Shown piece after piece: positions 16,112-23,536 of a DNA stretch of 40,011 bases. A program made the position numbers and the translations under genes. The DNA comes from Acidimicrobiia bacterium. GTDB lineage: Bacteria > Actinomycetota > Acidimicrobiia > Spongiisociales > ZC4RG35. The notes under the pieces are model-generated. The model saw nothing but the letters and a program-made list of their open reading frames with translations, searched no databases and was not told the DNA's origin. The stretch covers positions 1 through 40,011 of the forward strand of contig JAICNB010000026.1 of NCBI GenBank assembly GCA_025928935.1, in the 5' to 3' direction. Positions within the stretch are counted from its first letter, which is position 1. Each line of letters starts with the position of its first letter.

Positions 16112-18150
16112 GATCCTGGATCAAGCGTGGTCTGGCCAGCCCGAGGATCTTCATCAGCTATCGCCGGAGCGATGCGGGGGGACACGCGGGCAGGCTTCAG
16201 GCCGAGCTCAGCGAGTACTACGGCCCCCGCGCCGCCTGGATCGATCACGCCAAGATCGAGCCGGGTGAGGAGTTCGCCAAGGCCCTGGCAGACGCTCTCG
16301 CCCAAAGCGATGTCCTGCTCGCCGTCATCGGCCCTGATTGGTTGACAGCCGAGAAGGAAGGTCTTCGCCGGCTCGACGACCCTGAGGATTGGGTGCGGCG
16401 CGAGGTAGCCGCCGGCCTTGCCGGACGTGCCGTGGTGACTCCGGTCCTGGTCGGCCACGCCATCTTGCCCACGGTCGAGGAATTGCCCGAGCCGTTGCAG
16501 GCCCTTCCCCTGCGTCAGGCCATCGAGGTCAGACCAGAACGGTTCGAGGACGACGTCGAAGACCTGATACGCCGTATCGGAGGATGGCGACGCCGCTGGC
16601 GTGGCTTCCCGCTTTGGGCCTGGGCTCTCGCCGTAACCGCTGTGGCGGGGCTTCTCCTCGTGGCCCTCTTGGTGAGGAGGAACATGGCTCCCCTGATCGA
16701 CCCCCAGCAGGTCGAGGCGGTGGCCGGGGTGCCCGAGGAGATCGACCTCCTCTCCTGGGCCACCGACGACCGTGATGGGGAGCTCACCCTCATTGCCGAC
16801 CCGGTGTCCTCCAACCAAGGCTCGGTGGACAACCTCGGCGACGGGCGGGTGGTCTACACGGCTCGGCGCGGCACCGTCGGAGATGACAGCTTCGGGTTCA
16901 GCGTGAGGGACGAAGGTGGTCTCGAGACCTCAGCAACCGCCCATGTCGAGGTGATCCTTGGTGCCATGAGCGGGGCGTTCAACGTCGCGGTTTCGGAGCT
17001 CGCTGTGACGGGTTCGGATCAGCAGGTCGGGTTGGATCTGTCGGAGGCTCTCTACGACCAAATCGTCGAAGTGCTCGGGGACCAGAGCGAGGTCGAGGTC
17101 GAGGTGGCCGAGCCGGCCGTGGTGGGGCCGCTGTCCGGCGACACGCCGGATGCCAGGGCCGAGGCCGCCGCCGAGCTCGCCGAGCGTGCCGAAGCCGACG
17201 TGGTTGTGTTGGGCACCGTCGAGGAGTCCGGGGGCCTTACCGACGTCGCCGCCGAGTTCTTCGTGTCGGACCGCAACCTGACCGGGGCCGAAGAGCTCGC
17301 CGGGGTTTACCCTCTCGACACCGTCTCGTTGGCCACGACCGACCCGGTTGCGGTGCGACGCCGCACCGCCGAGACCCTCGAGGCGCCCATCCTCGCTCTC
17401 ACTCAGCTCGTTCTCGGGCTCAGCCACTATCAGCTTCACGAGTACGCCGAGGCCGAGACCCTGTTCCAGGCGGCGCTTGCGGCCTGGCCGGGTGCCGACG
17501 GGCAGCAGGTCGTTCTCAGCCTTCTCGGCAACGTCACCGGCCTCGATGGCGATCTCGATGCTGCGGAAAGGTACTTCGCAGACGCCCTGGCCCTCGACCC
17601 GGATGAGGCCCGGGCCCGCTTCGGGGCGGCCGAGATGACCTACCAGCTAGCCAGGGGCCGGATCTGCGGCGGAAGCGGCGAGGCCGATCTGGTCGGGCTC
17701 GAGGATGCCGTGTCTCAATTCGAAGAGGTCGTCGAACTCCCAGGGCCTCTGCTCGCCTTCATCCCCGAACGGGCCCGGGTCGAGATCGGAAAGATCTATC
17801 AATGCCTGTATTCGAACGGCGGCGGTGGTCTGGATCAATCACGACAGATCCTCGAGGAGGCTATCGCCGACATCGCGGACGAAACCCGGCTGGTCGATCT
17901 GACCGCGGACGCACACTTCTCGCTGGGCAACTACCACTTGCTCACGGGCGATCGGCAAGCGGCGATCGCCGAGTACGAAGCGGCCGTTCAGACGACCAGA
18001 AACGACATCCGAAAACGAGGCTTCCTCTATGCACTCGCTTTTATCTTCCAATGCCAACTCGACGATCCGGCCCGGGCCGAGGCCTACCTTCGAGAGGCGC
18101 AATCGCTTCCCGGTCCCCCACTCGACCCGATCCAATGCCCGGCTCCTTGA
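16108..18150 (+). CDS. TIR-TM-Ig-TPR membrane protein with non-canonical start
   Basis: A 680-aa protein if started at CTG 16108. The TIR domain (about 12-150) has RIFISYRRSDAGGHAGRL, WIDHAKIEPGEEF, SDVLLAVIGPDWL and LDDPEDWVRREV; Glu99 is the likely NADase glutamate. One helix (167-190) follows. An exposed cadherin/Ig-like repeat comes next (DDRDGELTLIADPVSSNQG to FSVRDEGG), then a GTPase-unrelated alpha/beta region, then TPR-type helices (about 430-670; YAEAETLFQAALAAWP, LDAAERYFADALALDP). The frame is closed by TAG at 16090 and has no ATG, GTG or TTG before the TIR domain. CTG 16108 gives a CTGA overlap with the upstream stop, the same geometry as the ATGA overlaps elsewhere here. The first canonical start, TTG 16342, would delete most of the TIR domain. 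A frameshift fusion to the upstream gene is the alternative. Confidence 0.85.
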   Translation: MRSWIKRGLASPRIFISYRRSDAGGHAGRLQAELSEYYGPRAAWIDHAKIEPGEEFAKALADALAQSDVLLAVIGPDWLTAEKEGLRRLDDPEDWVRREVAAGLAGRAVVTPVLVGHAILPTVEELPEPLQALPLRQAIEVRPERFEDDVEDLIRRIGGWRRRWRGFPLWAWALAVTAVAGLLLVALLVRRNMAPLIDPQQVEAVAGVPEEIDLLSWATDDRDGELTLIADPVSSNQGSVDNLGDGRVVYTARRGTVGDDSFGFSVRDEGGLETSATAHVEVILGAMSGAFNVAVSELAVTGSDQQVGLDLSEALYDQIVEVLGDQSEVEVEVAEPAVVGPLSGDTPDARAEAAAELAERAEADVVVLGTVEESGGLTDVAAEFFVSDRNLTGAEELAGVYPLDTVSLATTDPVAVRRRTAETLEAPILALTQLVLGLSHYQLHEYAEAETLFQAALAAWPGADGQQVVLSLLGNVTGLDGDLDAAERYFADALALDPDEARARFGAAEMTYQLARGRICGGSGEADLVGLEDAVSQFEEVVELPGPLLAFIPERARVEIGKIYQCLYSNGGGGLDQSRQILEEAIADIADETRLVDLTADAHFSLGNYHLLTGDRQAAIAEYEAAVQTTRNDIRKRGFLYALAFIFQCQLDDPARAEAYLREAQSLPGPPLDPIQCPAP

Positions 18151-18158
18151 CGCCGGCG

Positions 18159-18181
18159 TAGGGTTCCCACCTGCCGGCAGG
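18159..18181 (+). promoter_or_regulatory. TAGGGT hexamer and 12-bp palindrome before the lipoprotein gene
   Basis: A possible -10 box TAGGGT (18159-18164) precedes the perfect palindrome CCTGCCGGCAGG (18170-18181), which sits about where transcription would start, 11 bases before the ATG at 18193. No good -35 box is seen. Confidence 0.35.
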
Positions 18182-18192
18182 GAGTCGGGGGG

Positions 18193-19155
18193 ATGAAACA
18201 GATCGCGGCCGTCGGGGTGCTCGCTCTCCTGGTCGCCGCCTGCGGCGGGACCACAGGTTCTTCGACTACGTCGAGTGGGACTTCTACGTCCCTGGCGAGC
18301 ACGACGTCCTCTGTCGCCGGCTCCACCACCGAAGGTCCCACGATCACCAGCGCATCCGACACCACAGACGGTCCGCCCCAGACGTTGCCGGCGGTGATTG
18401 CCCAGGTTGGATTCGCTTTCGCCACCGGCGACGACCCCCGGGTCCTGGTCCGGGTGTCGGTCGGTGAGAGCCCCGACGGGCCATGGTTCCCTGCGGGGTT
18501 CTCGGATGAGACGCCGACTCTCACCGGGCCGAGCTATTGGGTTCGTTTCGACATAACCAACACCGACCAGCTCAATGCAGTCCTGACGGATCTCGACATC
18601 TCAGGATTCGACGCCGGCACCTTCCTGGGCGAGGACATCTGTGAGCTCGAGGCACCGCTGCCGCGGGACGGTCAGACGGTGTGCATCGTCGGTGATTTTC
18701 CCGTGCAGCAGGGAGGGAACCAGGCAGACTTCGTCGTGGGCGGGGTCGGCGTGAGGCAGGGCGGGCCCGACCGGTGGTACGACCCACCGATCCCGACCAG
18801 TCTGGAGTTCGGCGGCGCCCGGCACAGCTTCGCGTTGGTGTTCGGCACTGATGAGGGATTGCGGGTGGATGGGACGGCCGACGGCTCTGAAGTCGTGATC
18901 GATGACTTCGGGATCTCCGGATCGGTTCGCCTCGGTTGCAGCGGCGGGAACCCGTTCGATGGACAACCAGCCCTCGAGGCCTACGTGATCGAGACCTTCT
19001 CGGCCGACGGGAGCCGCGCTGACCCTTGCACCAACATCCCCACCGGAAACCTCGAGTTCTTTCCCGACTTCGATGGCGACAACGCCTACCTCTACTTCGG
19101 GACGGAGGGGGCGGCGACCACCACCATCCCCTTCACTACGACCCTCTCCGGCTGA
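18193..19155 (+). CDS. Secreted lipoprotein of unknown function
   Basis: A 320-aa exported lipoprotein. The signal peptide MKQIAAVGVLALLVAAC ends in a textbook lipobox (VAAC, lipidated Cys17). A Ser/Thr-rich linker of about 45 residues is typical of actinobacterial surface lipoproteins. The rest (about 65-320) appears beta-rich, with Cys pairs (DICELEAP/TVCIVG and LGCSGG/DPCTN) that could form disulfides. No family is recognised. ATG start with a GGGGGG SD. It lies between the first TIR gene and the alpha/beta hydrolase on the same strand, which makes it a candidate external sensor or substrate of the cluster; this is inference from position. Confidence 0.82.
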   Translation: MKQIAAVGVLALLVAACGGTTGSSTTSSGTSTSLASTTSSVAGSTTEGPTITSASDTTDGPPQTLPAVIAQVGFAFATGDDPRVLVRVSVGESPDGPWFPAGFSDETPTLTGPSYWVRFDITNTDQLNAVLTDLDISGFDAGTFLGEDICELEAPLPRDGQTVCIVGDFPVQQGGNQADFVVGGVGVRQGGPDRWYDPPIPTSLEFGGARHSFALVFGTDEGLRVDGTADGSEVVIDDFGISGSVRLGCSGGNPFDGQPALEAYVIETFSADGSRADPCTNIPTGNLEFFPDFDGDNAYLYFGTEGAATTTIPFTTTLSG

Positions 19156-19194
19156 GGGCGACCGCGTAGGCTCGACGCCGAAAAGGGGGACTCC

Positions 19195-20169
19195 ATGGGC
19201 CACATCACCTTCGTTCACGGGATCATGAACCAGCCCTCGCCCGCCCGTCTCCTCAAGGAGTGGAAGCGGGACCTGGCTGACGGCGGGGACGGCGTCGATC
19301 TCGATGTGTACGGCGTGACTTCGTCGATGGTCTACTGGGCGGACGTCATGTATGCCGCGGCTACCGACGCCGGTGGCGGAACCCAGGAATCGATCGAATA
19401 CGAGGGCATCGCGCCGGGCGCCCTCACCGAGATCGACGAGACCTACATCGCAGAGGCCAGCGGGGACGAGAAGGACTTCATCGAGTCGATGATCACCAAA
19501 TACGACCTCGACCATCCCGATGAGCAGGCAGGGGATCCCGCAGCCGAGGAGCCGGCGGGGGAGCCCGCGCCTGACGTGTCGGCCGAGGCAAGGGTGGCGG
19601 CGGCCTCCGCCTTGGAGGCGGTGCCTCTGCCCTGGTTCGTGAAGCGACCGTTGATGCGGCTCCTCTTGCGTGATGTCCATCACTATCTCTTCAACACCAG
19701 CCATTCCCCTCGGTCCGGCTCCAACTACAAGGTGCGTGACGAGGTGAGGAAGCGATTCGTCGATGACCTTGGGGCTGTCGACGGCGGGCCTCATGTGGTG
19801 GTGGCCCACAGCCTCGGCTCGGTGATCGCGTACGACTGCCTGAAACGGGTCGCCCAGAGCAAGAAGGTGGACTTGCTGGTCACGATCGGCACGCCGCTCG
19901 GCATGTCCGAGATCCAGGACAACATGAAGCCGGAATGGTCGAAGGACGACGGCTACCCCGGCGACTTGCCACGCTGGGTGAACGTGGTCGACCGTCTCGA
20001 CCCGGTATGTGTGGCCGACCCGATAATCGCCAACGACTACAGACGCAAGAAGGAGTCCGTGGTGATCGACGAGGTCGTGTCCAACGGCGGGGTGATGCGA
20101 CACCCGTCCGGCAAGTACTTCCGACAGGCGGTGGTTCAGGATGCCGTGCGTGAAGGCCTGGGTCTTTGA
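19195..20169 (+). CDS. Alpha/beta hydrolase (lipase/PGAP1-like) of the TIR cluster
   Basis: A 324-aa cytosolic hydrolase with a complete triad. HG is at ITFVHGIMNQ, the nucleophile is Ser206 (VVVAHSLGSVIAYD), the acid is Asp269 (NVVDRLDPV) and the base is His303 (VMRHPSGKYF). An acidic, Ala/Pro-rich insertion (about 105-140) separates the first strand region from a helical lid. The type is lipase/esterase-like. Related hydrolases are known as effectors in bacterial conflict systems together with TIR and trypsin-like domains. There is no signal peptide. ATG start, SD GGGGG 6 bases upstream. It is followed after 9 bases by the TPR gene and belongs to the same transcription unit. The substrate (lipid or protein) cannot be told. 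Confidence 0.85.
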   Translation: MGHITFVHGIMNQPSPARLLKEWKRDLADGGDGVDLDVYGVTSSMVYWADVMYAAATDAGGGTQESIEYEGIAPGALTEIDETYIAEASGDEKDFIESMITKYDLDHPDEQAGDPAAEEPAGEPAPDVSAEARVAAASALEAVPLPWFVKRPLMRLLLRDVHHYLFNTSHSPRSGSNYKVRDEVRKRFVDDLGAVDGGPHVVVAHSLGSVIAYDCLKRVAQSKKVDLLVTIGTPLGMSEIQDNMKPEWSKDDGYPGDLPRWVNVVDRLDPVCVADPIIANDYRRKKESVVIDEVVSNGGVMRHPSGKYFRQAVVQDAVREGLGL

Positions 20170-20178
20170 GGGACAGGG

Positions 20179-21081
20179 ATGTCGTTCTTCGACTCGCCAC
20201 TCGGTGAGCGGCTCCTCACCAGCCTCGATACCGGCAAACCCGAAAACATCGACGCCGCGGTAGGGGCCGTCCAGGCGAAGGTGTGGGCGGGCACGGTGGA
20301 GCCCGATCAGGTCGACGAGGTCCTGACCAGGCTGCAGCGAGACCGGCAGGTCCAGCACGTCATCGACATCGCCGACGCGGCCACCGCGGTCGGCTCGATC
20401 ACTCCCGAGGGCCGCCGCCGCTACTGCCAGATGCTGATCGAGTCGGGTGCACTCCATGCCGCCGAGCTCGCCTGCGCGGAGCTCCTCGACCTCGCCGAGG
20501 ATGCCAAGGAACGGGGAGAGGCACTGGGGCTGCTCGGACGGATTCGCAAGCAGCGATATGTCACCAGTCGCCGGCCCCAGGACCTGATCGGGGCAGTGGC
20601 CGCCTATCAGTTCGCATACGAAGGAGGCAGTGACCGACTCTGGCATGGGATCAATCTGCTCGCGCTGACCAGCCGGGCTCAACGCGACGATGTACCGGTC
20701 CCCGATCCGGTCGACACGGATTCCCTGGCGCACAAGATCCTCGGCGAAGTCAGACAGACCGAACCCGAAGTACGGGAGATCTGGGAGCGAACGACCGAAG
20801 TCGAGGCCCTGATGGCCCTGGGGGACAAGCCTTCTGTCGACGAAGCCGTGGAGGTGGCCCAGCAGCTCGCCGGCAGCAAGAGCGTTCGGCCATTCGAGCT
20901 GGAGAGCCTTCGTCGTCAGCTGGCCGACATCTGGGAGCTCGAGCCGCATCACCCGGTCCTCGTGGCGATCGCCGACCAGAAGCTCCATCTCGGGGCCCGG
21001 GCCCATGTCGAGTTGCCTGACACGCCGGTCAGTTGGAGAAGATCTTCGGGACCGCACTCCCCGTGGGGTACAAGCACCTGA
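20179..21081 (+). CDS. TPR-like protein (TRAFs-binding/DUF4071 type), probably split from the protease
   Basis: A 300-aa helical-repeat protein. Segments such as RYCQMLIESGALHAAELAC, RGEALGLLGRIRKQRYV and RLWHGINLLALTSRA follow the pattern of the TPR-like region found N-terminal to trypsin-like, caspase-like or TIR domains in conflict-system proteins (DUF4071-like). Its last 16 codons overlap the protease gene in another frame. In relatives as I know them, these repeats and the protease lie in one chain. The conserved junction (LEKIFG) is in the protease frame, so the final residues of this frame (SWRRSSGPHS) look like read-through. ATG start with an AGGGACAGGG region upstream. It is either a genuine overlapping pair, a -1 frameshift, or a one-base indel. 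Confidence 0.8.
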   Translation: MSFFDSPLGERLLTSLDTGKPENIDAAVGAVQAKVWAGTVEPDQVDEVLTRLQRDRQVQHVIDIADAATAVGSITPEGRRRYCQMLIESGALHAAELACAELLDLAEDAKERGEALGLLGRIRKQRYVTSRRPQDLIGAVAAYQFAYEGGSDRLWHGINLLALTSRAQRDDVPVPDPVDTDSLAHKILGEVRQTEPEVREIWERTTEVEALMALGDKPSVDEAVEVAQQLAGSKSVRPFELESLRRQLADIWELEPHHPVLVAIADQKLHLGARAHVELPDTPVSWRRSSGPHSPWGTST

Positions 21082-21743
21082 TGAGAGGTCTCGAATGCGC
21101 CGAATCGGTGGGGAAGATCACCGACGCCTCAGATGAGCCCTGGGGAACCGGATTTCTGCTCCGCGGAACCCTGATCCATCCCGACTTCGGCGATGAACCT
21201 GTCCTGCTCACCAACGCTCACGTCTGCAGTCCCGAGCCCGGTGTCGGCAAGCTGCTGCCCGGTGAGGCGAAGGCCGTTTTCGATGTGACCAAGTCGGTGG
21301 ACGGGTCACAGCTCGTAATCGCCGGCTTCGAGTGCCTGTGGAGCTCGCCACCTTCGGTCTGCGACGTCACCATCCTTCGCTTCACCGGGCCCGACCCGGC
21401 GCTCAAGAGCGAGCTCGACGTCGCTGCGTCTCCCCAGCCGGTGACGGAGGGCGCCTATGTCTATGTCATCGGCCACCCGGCCGGGGGCGGGATCAAGTTC
21501 TCGATCAGGGGCAACGACCTCCTCGCCTACGACGACGAGATGTTCAAGGTCCACTACACCGCCCCCACCGAGGGGGGCAGCTCGGGAAGCCCTGTCTTCA
21601 ACCAGGCATGGCAGTTGATGGCCGTGCACCACGCCGGCGATTCGAAGATGCGTCGTCTCGACGACCCCTCCGCCACGTACCAGGCCAACGAGGGAATCAC
21701 GATCAAGGGGATCAGAGAGGAGTACGTGAAAAATGGGCGATGA
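21033..21743 (+). CDS. Trypsin-like serine protease
   Basis: A 236-aa S1-type protease without signal peptide, so it acts inside the cell. The triad is complete: His63 (LLTNAHVCS), Asp111 (SVCDVTILRF) and Ser184 (GGSSGSPVF). The N-terminal segment LEKIFG...LMRGLECAESVGKI is the linker seen before the protease in TPR-protease conflict proteins. The TTG at 21033 is the first start in a frame that opens at 21021 and has no SD, which suggests that expression depends on the upstream TPR frame. Its stop overlaps the M15 peptidase start by 11 bases. In comparable systems such proteases activate partner effectors by cleavage; here that is an inference. Confidence 0.88.
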   Translation: MEKIFGTALPVGYKHLMRGLECAESVGKITDASDEPWGTGFLLRGTLIHPDFGDEPVLLTNAHVCSPEPGVGKLLPGEAKAVFDVTKSVDGSQLVIAGFECLWSSPPSVCDVTILRFTGPDPALKSELDVAASPQPVTEGAYVYVIGHPAGGGIKFSIRGNDLLAYDDEMFKVHYTAPTEGGSSGSPVFNQAWQLMAVHHAGDSKMRRLDDPSATYQANEGITIKGIREEYVKNGR

Positions 21744-22542
21744 CACGATCCCTCCGGAGTTCCTGGAGCCGGAGGGCGACGCCGAGCGCCAGGACCCTGA
21801 CCTGGTCCTGGAGACGGCAACGGCGACCCTGCGAAATCTGTGGAGAGAGTGGATGTGCAGACGCGGAGACGGGACCTTCACCGACGTCGAATTCTTCGGT
21901 CGCAGGATCGGCGGAGTGCCCACGCCGGCGGTCGACGCCTATCGAGCGCTCGAGCGGGCCCTGCACACTGCCGGTTACAGACCGGATTCCCGGTGGGCGT
22001 ACAACTGCAGGCTCATCGAAGGCACGGATCAGCCGTCGCTGCACTCGGCCGGGATCGCGGTGGACATCGACCCGGACGAGAACCCGTACTCGGAGGGCGA
22101 CCCTTTCGCCGGGAAGATCGGTCCCGACCACGTGGCAGCGGCCCTCGCCATCCGCAACACCGATGGCGCCCGGGTGTGGTCGTGGGGCGGGCATTGGAGC
22201 AAGCCCGATCGGATGCACTTCCAGCTGGACCGGGGACCGGCGGCGATGGACGTGGATTGGCGCACGGTTCCCGGTGGGGAGGACGACGACGGCGGGGGAG
22301 ATACGGATCTCGAGGAGGATGAGATGGTCTTGTCGAAGGGTATGAAGAGCCCGGCCGTGAAGCGGTTCCAGGAGTGTCTGCTCGGCTGGGACCCCAAAGC
22401 GCTGCCCAAGGACGGAGCCGATGGGATCTACGGCAGCGAGACAGTCGATTGGGTGGGCCGGTTCCAGGCGAGCTTCGGTCTGGAGAAAAACGGGCGGATC
22501 GACGGGGTGACGGCGGCTCTGCTCGTGGCCCACGGCAAGTAG
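21733..22542 (+). CDS. M15-family D,D-carboxypeptidase/endolysin-like peptidase with peptidoglycan-binding domain
   Basis: A 269-aa zinc peptidase. The M15 motif SLHSAGIAVDIDP supplies His104 and Asp111, and DRMHFQL supplies His162 as the third ligand, with Asp159 as probable base. This fold cuts D-Ala-containing peptidoglycan peptides. After an Asp/Gly-rich linker (about 175-200) comes a PG_binding_1-type helical domain (KSPAVKRFQECLLGWDP, DGIYGSETVDWVGRFQ). No signal peptide is visible, as in phage endolysins, so release to the wall is unexplained. ATG start within the end of the protease gene, SD GAGAGGAG about 10 bases upstream. It is followed after 8 bases by the second TIR gene. Confidence 0.88.
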   Translation: MGDDTIPPEFLEPEGDAERQDPDLVLETATATLRNLWREWMCRRGDGTFTDVEFFGRRIGGVPTPAVDAYRALERALHTAGYRPDSRWAYNCRLIEGTDQPSLHSAGIAVDIDPDENPYSEGDPFAGKIGPDHVAAALAIRNTDGARVWSWGGHWSKPDRMHFQLDRGPAAMDVDWRTVPGGEDDDGGGDTDLEEDEMVLSKGMKSPAVKRFQECLLGWDPKALPKDGADGIYGSETVDWVGRFQASFGLEKNGRIDGVTAALLVAHGK

Positions 22543-22550
22543 AGGCAGAC

Positions 22551-23534
22551 ATCAGGGTCTTCCTGAGCTATCGGCGGGACGACACGGCGGGACGGGCCGG
22601 CAGGCTCCACGACGCCCTGGCCTCACATTTCGGCAACCGCAACGTGTTCATGGACGTGGCCGCCATCGAAGTCGGCACCGACTTCGTCGACCAGGTGGGG
22701 CGAGCCATCTCGACCAGCGACGCCTCCCTGGTGGTGATCGGCCCGGTCTGGCTCGACGCGACCGACCCGGAAGGTCGTCGACGTCTCGACGACCCAGAGG
22801 ACCACGTCAGGTCCGAGGTGCTCTCCGCCTTGGCGTCGGGCAAACCGGTGGTTCCGGTGCTGGTCGGGGAGGCATCACTGCCCTCCGAGGATCAGCTGCC
22901 TGACGAGTTGGCCCCCCTGGTGCGCCGGCAGGCCGTGGAGCTGCATGACGAGACGTGGTCCCAAGACGTCGAAGTGCTCGTGCGACGTCTCGAAGGTAAG
23001 GAGACCGTGAGAGAGCCCCGCCGATGGATCCCACTGGCGGTCGGCCTGGCGGTAATTGGCGTGGCCGGCGCTCTGATCTGGATGGCGCAGGCGGGCGACG
23101 GCGAAGGACTGACCATGTGCCCCGAGCCGGATGAGACATGGACGACGATCGAGGTTGCACCCGAAGCCACGGACGTCGAGCAGTTGGCCGATGGCCGGGC
23201 CCTCCGCTACACGGTGGTGGGCACTGATTTCAGGACAGAATCGGAGGAGTGGCAGGTTGTGTTACACGTGAGGTTGCGCAACGAGTCCGAAGACGTCCCT
23301 GGCAACGACGACCACACCGGCTATGGCGAGTCGATCTTCGATGCCCTCTATGTAGATCAGGTCTCGGTGGGAGGCCCCGATTGCTTCGGCGAGAACACGG
23401 GCGACAGCGATCTCGCCCCGGGAGAGCAGGCGATCGCCCGGGTCGGGTTCATCTCGACCCTGGATCCCACCGATCAGAGTCTCATGCTCGAGACCGATGG
23501 CCCACTGCTGATCGAGATCACACCGGGCGGCTGA
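22551..23534 (+). CDS. TIR-TM protein, second copy, with probable ATC start
   Basis: A 327-aa protein if it starts at ATC 22551. TIR domain: RVFLSYRRDDTAGRAGRL, VFMDVAAIEVGTDF, SDASLVVIGPVWLDA, RRLDDPEDHVRSEV, with Glu89 as likely catalytic residue. It is clearly a paralogue of the first TIR protein. One helix (160-179) is followed by an external beta-rich domain of about 145 residues with two Cys, possibly DUF4352-like. AGAGG (22541-22545) lies 5 bases before ATC, giving the start MRVFLSYRR that TIR proteins normally have. No ATG, GTG or TTG is nearer than TTG 22449, and ATG 22374 would overlap the M15 gene by 169 bases with an unlikely basic extension. It ends 2 bases before the convergent FHA-TIR gene. 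Confidence 0.85.
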   Translation: MRVFLSYRRDDTAGRAGRLHDALASHFGNRNVFMDVAAIEVGTDFVDQVGRAISTSDASLVVIGPVWLDATDPEGRRRLDDPEDHVRSEVLSALASGKPVVPVLVGEASLPSEDQLPDELAPLVRRQAVELHDETWSQDVEVLVRRLEGKETVREPRRWIPLAVGLAVIGVAGALIWMAQAGDGEGLTMCPEPDETWTTIEVAPEATDVEQLADGRALRYTVVGTDFRTESEEWQVVLHVRLRNESEDVPGNDDHTGYGESIFDALYVDQVSVGGPDCFGENTGDSDLAPGEQAIARVGFISTLDPTDQSLMLETDGPLLIEITPGG

Positions 23535-23536
23535 GC

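Noticed and set aside
16342-18150. TTG 16342 as start of the first TIR gene
   Set aside because: It would cut the TIR domain, whose first strands are clearly encoded upstream in the same frame.
21733-22542. Prophage remnant suggested by the endolysin-like peptidase
   Set aside because: No integrase, capsid, tail, holin or terminase genes nearby; neighbours are TIR and protease genes.
22374-22550. ATG 22374 as start of the second TIR gene
   Set aside because: It would overlap the M15 gene by 169 bases and add an Arg/Gly-rich tail without protein character; kept only as an alternative.
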